From: Methylobacterium hispanicum
GTDB lineage: Bacteria; Pseudomonadota; Alphaproteobacteria; Rhizobiales; Beijerinckiaceae
Reading direction: 5' to 3'
Length of the DNA: 64,000 nt
Assembly (NCBI RefSeq): GCF_022179285.1
Contig: NZ_BPQO01000033.1
Span: 1-64,000 of the forward strand
Part shown: positions 16,535 through 25,732 of the stretch, piece after piece
Numbering within the stretch: the stretch's first letter is position 1
How the letters are laid out: each line of letters starts with the position of its first letter
Notes under the pieces: model-generated
What the model was told of the DNA's origin: nothing
Databases searched by the model: none
What the model saw: the letters and a program-made list of their open reading frames with translations, nothing else
Made by a program: the position numbers and the translations under genes

Positions 16535-17040
16535 TCACGGTCCGCCAACTTCGCCAATGCTCGGCGAAGCGAGCCCGCATTTGCCTCGCCGAGACGAGCC
16601 AAACACTCCGCCTGCATGTGCTCCCACAGTGGAACGGTTTCGTCGAGACGGGCACGGCCCACCTCTGTTAGGTGAACGCGCCGGGCACGCCGATCGTCCG
16701 GATCGGGTTCGATCGTGATCAACCCACGCCGCTCGAGCAGCTTGATGTTGGCCGTGAGCGTGCTTTTATCGAGGGCAAGCTCATCGGCCAATTCACGCAT
16801 CGTCGGTCCGTCAGCACAGGCGAGCACGGTGAGAAGTGTGAACTGCCAGTTCGAAAGACCGACGGCTCGGAACGCCGCGTCGAACTCGCGCCCGATCACG
16901 CGGGCGGCGCGCTGGACGGCGACGCAGATGCATGCCTGCTCGATGGCTGCAGCCGCGACGGGGGTCAGCTTGAAGGACGAGGGCACGTCGTGGTTCCAAA
17001 CGGAAGCTGGTTCTAGGATATAGATCGAGCGAGCGCTCAT
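16525..17040 (-). CDS. MarR-family transcriptional regulator
   Basis: A 171-residue MarR-type repressor. Its winged helix covers residues 60-130 (WQFTLLTVLACADGPTMREL, then ALDKSTLTANIKLLERRGLI and EPDPDDRRARRVHLT), flanked by dimerisation helices. A Cys in LACADG lies in the recognition-helix region and Cys 37/39 occur near the N-terminus, so redox sensing as in OhrR-like proteins is possible but unproven. It is divergent from the secreted-protein/RclC-like/AhpD-like genes, with a 168-bp shared control region containing a perfect palindrome. Confidence 0.88.
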   Translation of the reverse strand: MSARSIYILEPASVWNHDVPSSFKLTPVAAAAIEQACICVAVQRAARVIGREFDAAFRAVGLSNWQFTLLTVLACADGPTMRELADELALDKSTLTANIKLLERRGLITIEPDPDDRRARRVHLTEVGRARLDETVPLWEHMQAECLARLGEANAGSLRRALAKLADRDQV

Positions 17041-17117
17041 GCGAGCCGCCGAGCCGGACCTCCAAGAAGTTTGATATCACATCATGTGCGCCGGCGCACG
17101 TGCCGCGGACGAAAATG

Positions 17118-17131
17118 GTTTTATATAAAAC
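17118..17131. promoter_or_regulatory. Candidate MarR operator, 14-bp perfect palindrome
   Basis: GTTTTATATAAAAC lies midway between marR and the divergent operon in an otherwise GC-rich region. It is about 78 bp before the secreted-protein start. Confidence 0.5.
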
Positions 17132-17208
17132 TTGTTCAACGAGCGGCGCCATTCGCCGCCTCGAATCAATCGCGGCAGAGACCCGCTCAGGCTCGACGGA
17201 GATCCAAG

Positions 17209-17517
17209 ATGTTCATGCGCACGATGTCAGCGTTCACGGTCGCGTTTGCCTTGACCGCCACCACGCTGCCGGCCGCGGCCCAGCAGAGCCGCACCTTCAC
17301 CGCCTGGGGCCACGAATTCGTCGCGCCGGAGATCGACCCCCGGGAGATCACGCCCGCCGCCCCGAACGGCGCGGGCCCTGCCCCGTTGCGCAGCAACGGT
17401 CGGACCACCGCCTACACCGCCTCTTCCGGACAGCCTGCGACCACGGCATCGACGGCTCGGAACCCGACGCGAGCCATCGACGTCCGGGGCGCCCGCTTTG
17501 AAGTTCCGGCGCGGTGA
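17209..17517 (+). CDS. Small secreted protein of unknown function
   Basis: A 102-residue protein from ATG 17209. It has a clear Sec signal peptide (MRTMSAFTVAFALTATTLPA, cleavage near AAAQQ), after which the mature part is short, Pro/Thr/Ala-rich and contains no cysteines. ATG 17215 is a possible alternative start. It is the first gene after the palindrome and is followed by the RclC-like gene after 79 bp, so it is probably cotranscribed. No family is recognised. Confidence 0.65.
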   Translation: MFMRTMSAFTVAFALTATTLPAAAQQSRTFTAWGHEFVAPEIDPREITPAAPNGAGPAPLRSNGRTTAYTASSGQPATTASTARNPTRAIDVRGARFEVPAR

Positions 17518-17596
17518 TGCGTCGTACCCTCTCCTGGACGGCGAAGGTGCATCTCGTCTCCGCCGGCACAACTTCGCAATAGAAAGCTCGATTCCC

Positions 17597-18124
17597 ATGT
17601 CCAATCACTCTCTTGTTTCCGGCCGAAGCGGCGCCTTTGTCGAAGTCGGTCCGGCTTTGACTGCGATCGAGCGGTACGGGGATCACCTGACCCGAGCGGC
17701 GCTCTACGGTTCGCTCGCCGTCATCTACGCTTGGTTCGGGGGAATGAAGTTTACAGCCTATGAAGCGGAAGGACTGGTTCCGCTGGTCGGCAACAGCCCG
17801 CTGTTGAGCTGGTTCTACAGCATCTTCAGCGTGCGTGGCTTCTCGGCTTTCCTCGGCGTGCTCGAACTCAGCATCGGCGCCCTCGTCGCCGCGCGGCTCG
17901 TCAACCCCAAGCTCTCCGCGCTCGGCGGTCTCCTGTCGGCCGGCCTCTTCGTCACGACCCTGAGCTTTATGGCGTCGACGCCCGGTGTCGCCGCGCCGGA
18001 GCTCGGCTTCCCCGCCATCTCGGTGTCGATCGGTCAGTTCCTCCTCAAGGATGTCGGCCTGCTCGCCATTTCGCTTTGGATTGCCGCCGACTCGCTCAAG
18101 GCGATCCGTCACCGTCGCGACTGA
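17597..18124 (+). CDS. DUF417/RclC-like inner-membrane protein
   Basis: A 175-residue protein with four membrane segments. It carries the family signature of YkgB/RclC proteins: AVIYAWFGGMKFTAYEAEGL, then PLVGNSPLLSWFYSIF, and a C-terminal QFLLKDVGLLAISLWIAAD. RclC of Escherichia coli belongs to the reactive-chlorine resistance regulon. Here the gene lies between a small secreted protein and an AhpD-like protein under a MarR-type regulator, supporting an oxidant-response role. Membership is from sequence pattern; the role is inferred from family and context. Confidence 0.85.
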   Translation: MSNHSLVSGRSGAFVEVGPALTAIERYGDHLTRAALYGSLAVIYAWFGGMKFTAYEAEGLVPLVGNSPLLSWFYSIFSVRGFSAFLGVLELSIGALVAARLVNPKLSALGGLLSAGLFVTTLSFMASTPGVAAPELGFPAISVSIGQFLLKDVGLLAISLWIAADSLKAIRHRRD

Positions 18125-18169
18125 TTTGTCGCCGGCCTCGGATACCGACCATTAATGAGGAGACCCACC

Positions 18170-18721
18170 ATGCAACGCATCGCTTCCATCGACCCGGTCA
18201 CGGCGACCGGTAGCGTCAAAGATCTGCTTGAGGGTGTGAGAACGCAGCTCGGTGTCGTACCGAACCTTCACAAGGTCCTCGCGCAGAGCTCGGCCGGCCT
18301 GGAAGGCGTGCTGGCCTTCTCCGGTGCTCTCGCACGGGGTACGCTCGATCCCGCGACGCGCGAGCGCATCGCGCTGGCCATTGCGAACGTCAACGGCTGC
18401 GACTACTGCAACGCCGCCCACACGGCGCTCGCCAAGCACCGCAAGCTGGATGAGGCGGAGATCGCGGCCAACCGCACAGGCCGCTCGACCGACGCCCGCG
18501 CGGATGTGGCGGTCAACTTCGCCCGCAAGATCGCGGTCACCCGCGCCGATGTCGCTGAGGACGACCTCGCGGCTTTGCGCAGGGTCGGTTACACGGACGC
18601 GCAGATCGTCGAGATCGTGCTTCATGTCGCGGTCAACGTGCTGACCAACTACGTCAACGAGGTGTTCAAGACCGAGGTCGACTTCCCGCATATCGGGCCT
18701 GCCACGCGCATCGCGGGCTGA
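18170..18721 (+). CDS. AhpD-like carboxymuconolactone-decarboxylase-family protein
   Basis: A 183-residue protein from ATG 18170 behind GAGGAG. The AhpD active-site pattern is intact: two cysteines in NGCDYCNAAHTAL with the following His. The flanking helices (TRERIALAIANVNG and LHVAVNVLTNYVNEVFKTEV) match peroxidase-related CMD proteins. Such proteins reduce peroxides through the Cys-x-x-Cys pair. Last gene of the MarR-linked set. Very similar in design to the gene at 60819, which shares the C-terminal NVLTNxxN motif. Confidence 0.88.
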   Translation: MQRIASIDPVTATGSVKDLLEGVRTQLGVVPNLHKVLAQSSAGLEGVLAFSGALARGTLDPATRERIALAIANVNGCDYCNAAHTALAKHRKLDEAEIAANRTGRSTDARADVAVNFARKIAVTRADVAEDDLAALRRVGYTDAQIVEIVLHVAVNVLTNYVNEVFKTEVDFPHIGPATRIAG

Positions 18722-19064
18722 CGTCGAGCGGAGCCGGAGCCTCGGCACATGGGCTCTGGCTCCGTCGTGGGAGTGCGGATCACCGCCGTGGGGCGCATGA
18801 GCTCCGTTTCGACGCACTCTCTTTAACCGGACCGTCATTCATTTCGGCGGAGAGCGCTCCAGCCCGACGCGCTGCGTTCTCCGATCGTATGACGAGGTCC
18901 AGCTAGTGCTCTGACGCCGACAAAGCGTACACAAGGCAGCGCCGTTTTCGCATCGATAGCAGCAAGTTAACGGACAGGCACGTGGTGCGTTCGTTGGCGT
19001 CTGTGCACTAGCGGCCGTTCCGGGCGATCCACGCCCCCGCCCAAGATCGCCGGAAGACCCCGTT
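18722..19064. other. Intergenic stretch
   Basis: About 340 bp after the AhpD-like gene. No coding domain, hairpin or recognisable promoter stands out. Confidence 0.4.
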
Positions 19065-19205
19065 ATGATCCAGTTCACCGTCCATACTACCGACCTCTGC
19101 TCCGGAGCTTCGAAGGTGGTGCTCGCCGACGTCGAACAGGCGCTCGGCTTCGTGCCGCGTGCGCTGAACTATGGGCGCCCGGATCGGAGGGGGGACTGCT
19201 CGTGA
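19065..19205 (+). pseudogene. 5' fragment of another AhpD-like (CMD) gene
   Basis: ATG 19065 opens a 46-codon frame whose first 33 residues (MIQFTVHTTDL, then ASKVVLADVEQALGFVPRAL) match the N-terminus of carboxymuconolactone-decarboxylase-family proteins, compare LTIHTPGTAPE at 53281. The frame then runs into unrelated sequence and stops at 19205, overlapping the AraC start. The CxxC region is absent. Confidence 0.55.
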
Positions 19206-20113
19206 ACACGCCGGCGATCATCGCCCTTTTGGCACAAGGCCGGGATAGCCAACCAGTCAAGCGGCCGAAGGGACGAGCAGAGTACACCGAATCCGTGGCG
19301 TTCCAGACGCGCAACGACGATGAGGCTTGGAAGCCTTGGGCCGAGCCGAACCGCGAGCACCATGACTTGACACTTCGGTTCTGCACATTCGACTGCGACA
19401 TTTTGCAAGACGATAATTATCAATTTCATACTCAAAAATCACTAAGTAGCATTTACTTGGTGTGTCTAGATGAACACCCGCGGCTTCCGATCGGCGGATT
19501 TCGCACCCTGAATATCTACGTACCTGAACCGTCGCTTGGCGATATAGTCGAGTCCGGGGATTCAGTTTCGTCTGCTGCGCCAACAGGATCGATTGACCCC
19601 AGAGCCGTTCCTGACTGGCAACTTCGTCGCCTTGAAGTCGAGATGCTGGCTGAAATGCGCATGGCTCGACCTTTATCGCGTCTTCGCATCGATACGTTGG
19701 GACTGGAGGTTGCGGTCCATCTTCTTCGGCAGCACTCGTCCATGAACGGCGCAGTCCGTTGGGAATCCCTCGGTCCGCGCCGTAGCCGTTTCGATCCCGC
19801 CGTCGGAAGGGCGATCGAGTACATGGAATCGCGTTGGGCCGACGATATCAGGCTGGTGGACGTGGCTCGCGCGGCGCAGCTATCTCCACGCAAGCTCACG
19901 ACTCTTGTTGCCAAGGCAACGGGTTTGCCTCCCCACCGTTGGCTCATGCGCCGTCGTATCGAACGCGCGTGCGAAATGCTGCTCGATCCGCGCCGCTCGA
20001 TCACCGAGGTCGCCTTTGCGTGCGGATTCCACTCCTCGCAGCACTTCGCGACCAGGTTTCGCAAGCAGATTGGTTGTACGCCGAGTGCATATCGACGGGA
20101 GCGGCTCTCGTGA
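19202..20113 (+). CDS. AraC-family transcriptional regulator
   Basis: A 303-residue regulator from GTG 19202. The C-terminal 100 residues hold the two helix-turn-helix motifs of AraC/XylS proteins (DIRLVDVARAAQLSPRKLTT, then SITEVAFACGFHSSQHFATR and GCTPSAYRRERL). The N-terminal 190 residues show no clear cupin pattern, so the effector is unknown. It starts at the end of a broken CMD gene and is followed by an AT-rich non-coding stretch, so its target may be the lost gene or a remote one. Confidence 0.85.
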   Translation: MNTPAIIALLAQGRDSQPVKRPKGRAEYTESVAFQTRNDDEAWKPWAEPNREHHDLTLRFCTFDCDILQDDNYQFHTQKSLSSIYLVCLDEHPRLPIGGFRTLNIYVPEPSLGDIVESGDSVSSAAPTGSIDPRAVPDWQLRRLEVEMLAEMRMARPLSRLRIDTLGLEVAVHLLRQHSSMNGAVRWESLGPRRSRFDPAVGRAIEYMESRWADDIRLVDVARAAQLSPRKLTTLVAKATGLPPHRWLMRRRIERACEMLLDPRRSITEVAFACGFHSSQHFATRFRKQIGCTPSAYRRERLS

Positions 20114-20586
20114 ATTTTTCTGACACTCCACACCGAAGCGACGGCTGCAGCAGGATTCTCAATTTTTTCGGAGAGGACTTTGCATGCACGTCTGGATAAA
20201 TTCCAGCAACGAGTATTGCATATTGCTTTAGTTAATTTGATACATTAAATAATTACTTTTGTCCCGTGATATATCGATATTGTAATTATGATATACATTA
20301 ACTAGATATTTTTTGTTTTATCAATCGAAGACAATAAATGCCCCCTGCCAATAAATAAGAAAGATGAAACTTACGAGATCACGCGGCGGCAGGTTGTTCG
20401 GACCTCTTAGTGAACAGAGCGCCTGGCCCATTCGCTCAGGCTGATGGAGGTGATGCGCGGGGATCAGTCGACGAGCCCGTTGCAGGCGTCGCAGCAGAGG
20501 TCGAGGGCAATGGCGCTAGGATGATGACAACAACCGCGAGCTTCGTCGTGATGTGCCATCCAGCTTGATCGAGCAGCAGCGTGGCC
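20114..20586. other. Non-coding stretch with a strongly AT-rich core (20190-20370)
   Basis: Between the AraC gene and the P460 genes lies about 470 bp without coding sequence. Its centre is very AT-rich (for instance TTAATTTGATACATTAAATA and ATATTGTAATTATGATATAC) against a GC-rich background. It contains many TTA/TAA steps but no clear direct-repeat array. It could be foreign DNA, a promoter or silencer region, or an H-NS/MucR-type binding area. Confidence 0.5.
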
Positions 20587-21183
20587 TCAGCGGGCAAGGA
20601 CTGGGTAACCTTTGACGTACAGCCAGTCGGTGGCTTGCGCCGGGGTGTGGCAGCCCAGACATTCCTGGCGATAGTCGAGCGTCTTGGTCTTGTCCGGGCT
20701 CCCTTTGTCGAACCATGCCCAGCCCCACCCGTCACCCCAAAGCGGATTGCCCGGGTAGCTGCCGCGATCGTCTTTCACCATCATGAACCAACCGGCTAGA
20801 CCGGCGGCCCGACTCACCCGGCCGGTGGTCATGTCCTCGCTCTCGGCGTTGAACACCTCCTTCACCAAGACGGTGCCATTTTTGAACCGGCCGTTGGCTC
20901 GATACTCGTCGATCGCGCCCGGAGAGACGTAGACCGTATGCATCTCCTTCGAGCCTGGCACGGTATCGGAGGCGACAGCCCAGGTGCCGAGGAACTGGTA
21001 AGCCGCTCGATAGTCGAGAGGTAGACGCATGGTGCCGGCGACGTCGACCAGCCCAACCGACGCCCTCGGGGTTTCTGCAACGTTCGCGGACCGTACCTGT
21101 TGGGCGAGCAAGCCTGTCGCCGCGGCGAGCGTCGCTCCGCAGGTTAGAAGAAGAGTAGCCGAGGGAAGACGGCGACGGAACAT
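20587..21183 (-). CDS. Cytochrome P460-family haem protein
   Basis: About 198 residues from ATG 21183, chosen for the GGAGG five bases upstream. A signal peptide (residues 1-32, ATLLLTCGATLAAATGLLAQ) directs it to the periplasm. The P460 fold is indicated by LGTWAVASDTVPGSKEMHTV, NGTVLVKEVFNAESEDMTTG, GWGWAWFDKGSP and the haem attachment motif CLGCHTPAQATDWLYVKGYP near the C-terminus. Family members oxidise hydroxylamine or bind nitric oxide, some use a Lys-haem cross-link. It is downstream of a second P460 gene by 36 bp, so the two are probably cotranscribed. Confidence 0.85.
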   Translation of the reverse strand: MFRRRLPSATLLLTCGATLAAATGLLAQQVRSANVAETPRASVGLVDVAGTMRLPLDYRAAYQFLGTWAVASDTVPGSKEMHTVYVSPGAIDEYRANGRFKNGTVLVKEVFNAESEDMTTGRVSRAAGLAGWFMMVKDDRGSYPGNPLWGDGWGWAWFDKGSPDKTKTLDYRQECLGCHTPAQATDWLYVKGYPVLAR

Positions 21184-21219
21184 ATGATCCTCCACTGACA
21201 ACGCCGAGCGCTTGGGCCC

Positions 21220-22095
21220 CTAGTTCTTGCCGACGCGCTCCAGCAAGCCACGCAGCACCGGGTAGTGCTGAATGAATACGAAATCCCGGCCGGCGTTTGC
21301 AGCATGGCAGGCATTGCAGGTCTCGACGGCCTTTACCTCGGTCGCCGAGGCGTATTGTGCCTCGGGCACGTGACCGAAGGAGAAGTAGGCCCATTGACCC
21401 GGTTCGTTCGCGAAGCGACGCGAGTCCTTCACAGCCGCCTCGAGACCGGCATACTCTGCCATGAAATAGCCTTTGCCGCTCGATTCCGTGATCGCGCCGT
21501 TTGCCGGGTCCGTCGTGCTGTTGATCTGCTGGCGCACGAGCTCCTTGACGATCACAGTACCTTCGCGGAACTCTCCCGTCCGTTTGAAGTGCTCCCAAGC
21601 AGTCGGCTCGACATAGACGATGTGAAACTCCGGGAATGGCGCCTCCGGTAGGTTGAGCCGGTTCGGCGTCAGCGGCGTGCCGATGAACGGCCACTCGCGC
21701 CAGCCGATCGGGCGCACCAGCCGGCCGTCCGGCAGGTACTCGGCGACGTACGGGGTCCGCCTGCCGTCGACCGTGTACGGCTGGGCCGGCGGACGACCGG
21801 ATTCGGCCGCGGCCGCAGCCCGCTCCTGCGGCTGGTTCTGCCGGGCTGCGCCGCTTTGCTGCGGGGGTGGCGTCTGCCTAAGCTGCTCCGGGGTGCGCTC
21901 CTGCGACTGGGTCTGTCGGGGCTGCGGTTCGCCGCTCGGCTGGGGCGGCGGTACTTGCCCCGACCGCGCCGTACCGGCCGCGGGCGGCGGCGTGGTCTGC
22001 GCCTCGGAGCTCTGGATCCCGCCACAGCCGACCATCAGGGCGACAGCCCCGGCCGTCCGAAGCAGCGTCCAGCGATGACGAGACATGAAGAACAT
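21220..22095 (-). CDS. Cytochrome P460-family lipoprotein with Pro/Gln-rich linker
   Basis: A 291-residue protein with a lipoprotein signal (AGAVALMVGCGG, Cys about 24). A linker of about 90 residues rich in Pro, Gln and Glu follows, then a P460 domain (IVYVEPTAWEHFKRTGEFRE, GTVIVKELVRQQ, WAYFSFGHVPE) with haem motif CNACHAAN and the same ending as its neighbour (DFVFIQHYPVLRGLLE). The tether would hold it at a periplasmic membrane face. It is the first gene of the two-gene P460 unit. No dedicated maturation gene is seen nearby. Confidence 0.85.
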   Translation of the reverse strand: MFFMSRHRWTLLRTAGAVALMVGCGGIQSSEAQTTPPPAAGTARSGQVPPPQPSGEPQPRQTQSQERTPEQLRQTPPPQQSGAARQNQPQERAAAAAESGRPPAQPYTVDGRRTPYVAEYLPDGRLVRPIGWREWPFIGTPLTPNRLNLPEAPFPEFHIVYVEPTAWEHFKRTGEFREGTVIVKELVRQQINSTTDPANGAITESSGKGYFMAEYAGLEAAVKDSRRFANEPGQWAYFSFGHVPEAQYASATEVKAVETCNACHAANAGRDFVFIQHYPVLRGLLERVGKN

Positions 22096-22318
22096 TTTCG
22101 GATCCTCCGGATTGCGGCATGGCCCGAACGGCGCGTCAGGGCGAAGCTCGACGGTTCGGCACGCGCGCGTGTTCCTGGCCGGTTGCCGGGCCAGCCCGAG
22201 ATATGAGGCACACGACCAGCCCTCTGCAAGATCACGCCCGGTTCGCAGGCGACGCGTAAGGGTGCCCGCGCCGACGCGCGATTGCGTTCACGAAAAAGAG
22301 GCGACGTTCACGATCCGG

Positions 22319-22510
22319 AGCATGGGTCAGGTCGACGCGATCCATGCCGCAGCGCAAAGCACAACGGACGCGGTCGGCGGTATCGCGGCGACGATCGCGC
22401 AGTCGAGTGGCACGGCGCGCGCCGTCGCCGCTGCCGCCGACGACCAGGATCAGGTCGGCCAGGAGATCGCCCGTGCCATCGCGAGTGCGGCCGAGCAGAC
22501 CATCGCCGGG
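22319..22510 (+). pseudogene. Methyl-accepting chemotaxis protein fragment
   Basis: A coiled-coil stretch (QVDAIHAAAQSTTDAVGGIA, then QVGQEIARAIASAAEQT) matches the C-terminal signalling helices of chemotaxis receptors. There is no membrane or sensory part and no complete hairpin tip. The rest of 22096-22720 shows no coding sequence. Confidence 0.45.
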
Positions 22511-22720
22511 CGCATCGGGACGATGCGAGCGGCGGCCGCCTCCAACGGGGGTCCGAGCGGGCGCGGTGCGAGCGGACGCCGGGCAGCGAATCAGGGCTCT
22601 CACATCCCGCGGAGCGCGATACCAGCCTTTCCTGAACGCGTGCGCACAGCCTGAGCGACGTGCGACGAGGCTGCAGGTTCATATGCGGCCCTCGTCCGAA
22701 CCGGGTTGCGCGCGCGATCG

Positions 22721-25700
22721 TCAGGCGGCTCGCGCGGCCTGTTCAGTCGCCGCGATCAGCTGCCGCAGATCGGCGACCGGCAGCGGACGGCTGAACAGGT
22801 AGCCCTGCATCTCGTCGCAACCCTCATGCTGCAGGTGATCGCGCTGCGCCGCGGTCTCGACACCTTCGGCCACTGTCGTGATGCCCAGATCGGCACCGAG
22901 TCCGGCCACCGCCCGCACGATCGCCGCGCAGTGGCGGTTGACACCGAGCTCGCGCACAAAGGACTGATCGATCTTGATCTTGTCGAAGGGAAACGTCCGG
23001 AGATAGCTCAAGGAGGAGTAGCCCGTCCCGAAATCGTCCATGGCGATGCGCACGCCGAGGTTGCGCAGCCGGTGTAGGACCGCCAGGTTGGCGTCGCTGT
23101 CGGCGAGCAGCACCGACTCCGTGATCTCCAGCTCCAGTCGGCTGGGATCGAGCCCGGCGTTCGCCAGGGCCGACACGACGGCCGGGACGAGGCTCTGCTG
23201 ACGGAACTGCACGGGCGAGAGATTGACCGCGACCTTGATCTCGCCCGGCCAGGTTGCCGCCTCCCGGCACGCTTCGCGCAGGACCCATTCGCCGATCGGC
23301 GCGATCAGGCCGGTCTCCTCGGCGATCGGGATGAACTCGGCCGGCGAGACGAAGCCACGCTCGGGATGGCGCCAGCGCAGCAGCGCCTCGCAGGCGTTGA
23401 TGCGGTTCTCCCGCAGGTTCAGGAGCGGCTGGTAGAACAGCTCCAAGGCGCCGGTGTTCAGCGCCTCGCGCAGCTCGCGCTCCAGCGTACGACGCGCCTG
23501 GATGCGGGCGTTCATCTCCGGCTCGAAGAACCGGAACGTGCCGCGTCGCTCCGCTTTGGCCTGATACAGCGCGAGGTCGGCGTTGTTGAGCAGAAGGTCC
23601 GGCGTGGTCCCGTCGCCCGGCAGCATCGCGATACCGAGGCTCGCTCCGATCACCACCTTCTGACCGATGATGGAGAACGGCTGCGCCAAGCACTCGACCA
23701 GGCGCGCGGCGAGCTGGCCCGCAGCTTCAGGCGACGGCGCGCTCGCCTGCAGGATGGCGAACTCGTCACCGCCGAAGCGGGCGACCAAGTCCTCCTCGCG
23801 CACGCAGTGCCGGAGGCGATCCGCCACCGCGCGCAGCAGCGCGTCGCCGGCTGCGTGTCCCAGCGTGTCGTTGACTGCCTTGAACCCGTCGAGATCGAGG
23901 CAGAGCACGGCCGCCGGCTCGGCATGACGATGCTGTCGCTCGAGCGCGTCGCTCAGACGTTCGCGGAAGCAGGCACGGTTCGGCAGGTCGGTGAGCGGGT
24001 CGTGGTGTGCCATGTGAGCGATCCGCGCCTCAACGGCGCGGCGCTCCGTCACGTCCTCGGCGATCCCGAGCAGGTACTGCGGTCGCCCTTCCTCGTCGCT
24101 CACGGCGAGCTTCTTGACGTGCAGGAGGCGCGTACCGTTGCCGCGCGTCTCGAATTGACGCTCCTCGACGATCGCGTCCCGACCGCTGGCGCGAAACAGC
24201 GCCGCGTCCTGATCCAGCACGGCCCGGGCCGTCGTGTGCTGAAACAGAGCATGCGACGGCCCTCCGATCAGTTCGTCGCGCGGCACGCCGAGCAGGGCCT
24301 CGCAGGCACGGTTGACGAGCAGGAGGCGGTGATCAACCGCATCCTGCACGTAGAGCATCGCGGGGATGTTCTCGATCACCGTGTCGAGGAAGCTGCGCGT
24401 GCGGCGCAGTTCCGCCTCGGCGAGCTGGCGCTCGGTGACGTCGATGCTCGCAGCGAGCACGGCCGGCCGGCCCCGCAGCATGAGCGGACGCACGTAAGGC
24501 AGGATCTGGATCACCGATCCATCCGCCTTGCAATGACGCCAGATCCGCTCGCCATCGTAGGGCTTCGTCCGGTTCGCGAAGACGATCTGCAGTTCGGCAC
24601 GGTCCGCCTCCGGTCGGATGTCGTGGGCTGTCATCGCCAGGAAGCGGTCGCGGCTGTAGCCGTAGTGCTCGACGGCGGCGGTGTTGACGTCGAGGAAGCG
24701 CAAGGATCCGGCGTCCAAGACCCACATCGGAACCGGGTTGGCCTCGAACAACATCCGGAAGGAGGCTTCGCGGGTGCGCAGCTCCGTGATGTCGACGAGG
24801 GTGACTACGAGCAGGTCGCCGAGTGGGGCTACGGCGATCTTGAGGTAGGATTCCGCATCGTCCCCGATGAATTCCAGCTCGAAATTGTCGCTTCCGCCGT
24901 TCTCGACGACACGGAACAGGCGAGCTGTGATCTCCTGCGCGTGATGACCCATGTAGACTTCGGAAAGATGCTGCCACAACAGGCTGTCCAACGACCGGCG
25001 CATCAGCTGCGCGGCGCCGGCGTTCAGGGTGACGATCTGCAGATCACACAGCTGTCCGTCCGCGTCGCGCACGGGCGCGAGGGCGAGAACCCCTTCCCGG
25101 GTCGACTGGTAGACTTGTTCGATGAGACTGGATCGGGTCTGGGGTTCGCTGACGTGGACGAGGGCGACCGGGAAGCCCCAGTGCGTGTGCAGGGGCAACG
25201 CGAGGATCTCGTGAACCTCGACGATGCCGTTCTCGACGCGGCTTGCAACCTGCCGCTCTGGCTGGCCGGTCCGGAGGGCGCGTCGCACGATTTGATCCAA
25301 GAGCCGCGCGCAGTCGCTCCGCTGGTGTCCGGCGGCATGACGGGGCGTCCCTTCGAGCCATGTAGCGACGGCTGATGCCGTTTGCAGGTGGACGAGATCT
25401 GGCCCGTCGAGGCGCACCAGCACCGTGCCATCGGCGAAACGACCGAGCGAGCCGAGAGCGATCTCTTCGTAAGGCGGCAACGCCATACCCGGCTTCCGAG
25501 CGGCATGCCAACGTTGGCTCAGGATGTGGGCAGCACTGCCCGCGAGTCCAGGCGGTCGTTGCTTGGTCTGAGGCGACATGGCGCGAAGAGCGTTCTGGCG
25601 GATGCGGGCGAATGACCGTTGGCCGAATTCGCTAAATATTTCTGAATAACCGATTGGATCGGTGACAAAAACCGCAGCGATAAGCCGGCTAGCGATATCT

Positions 25701-25732
25701 CTCAAGTCATGCGTGCGTGCGAAAATCCGCAC
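22721..25732 (-). CDS. PAS-PAS-GGDEF-EAL cyclic-di-GMP protein
   Basis: A protein of up to 1003 residues. GTG 25732 is the longest start and ATG 25579 (MSPQTKQRPP) a good alternative. After an N-terminal region that reads like a PAS-type sensor (LDGPDLVHLQTASAVATWLE), PAS modules begin near residue 326 (MLFEANPVPMWVLDAG) and 450. The GGDEF motif is intact near residue 654 (ARFGGDEFAIL), so cyclase activity is possible. The EAL domain starts near 740 with EAL at about 779 (NACEALLRW) and FGTGYSSLSYLR later. No membrane segments. It may both make and break cyclic-di-GMP in response to a cytosolic signal. Confidence 0.92.
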   Translation of the reverse strand: MRIFARTHDLRDIASRLIAAVFVTDPIGYSEIFSEFGQRSFARIRQNALRAMSPQTKQRPPGLAGSAAHILSQRWHAARKPGMALPPYEEIALGSLGRFADGTVLVRLDGPDLVHLQTASAVATWLEGTPRHAAGHQRSDCARLLDQIVRRALRTGQPERQVASRVENGIVEVHEILALPLHTHWGFPVALVHVSEPQTRSSLIEQVYQSTREGVLALAPVRDADGQLCDLQIVTLNAGAAQLMRRSLDSLLWQHLSEVYMGHHAQEITARLFRVVENGGSDNFELEFIGDDAESYLKIAVAPLGDLLVVTLVDITELRTREASFRMLFEANPVPMWVLDAGSLRFLDVNTAAVEHYGYSRDRFLAMTAHDIRPEADRAELQIVFANRTKPYDGERIWRHCKADGSVIQILPYVRPLMLRGRPAVLAASIDVTERQLAEAELRRTRSFLDTVIENIPAMLYVQDAVDHRLLLVNRACEALLGVPRDELIGGPSHALFQHTTARAVLDQDAALFRASGRDAIVEERQFETRGNGTRLLHVKKLAVSDEEGRPQYLLGIAEDVTERRAVEARIAHMAHHDPLTDLPNRACFRERLSDALERQHRHAEPAAVLCLDLDGFKAVNDTLGHAAGDALLRAVADRLRHCVREEDLVARFGGDEFAILQASAPSPEAAGQLAARLVECLAQPFSIIGQKVVIGASLGIAMLPGDGTTPDLLLNNADLALYQAKAERRGTFRFFEPEMNARIQARRTLERELREALNTGALELFYQPLLNLRENRINACEALLRWRHPERGFVSPAEFIPIAEETGLIAPIGEWVLREACREAATWPGEIKVAVNLSPVQFRQQSLVPAVVSALANAGLDPSRLELEITESVLLADSDANLAVLHRLRNLGVRIAMDDFGTGYSSLSYLRTFPFDKIKIDQSFVRELGVNRHCAAIVRAVAGLGADLGITTVAEGVETAAQRDHLQHEGCDEMQGYLFSRPLPVADLRQLIAATEQAARAA

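Noticed and set aside
23366..25375. A 669-codon + strand frame opposite the GGDEF-EAL gene
   Set aside because: It is the antisense of a fully recognisable multidomain protein, a common effect of high GC content.
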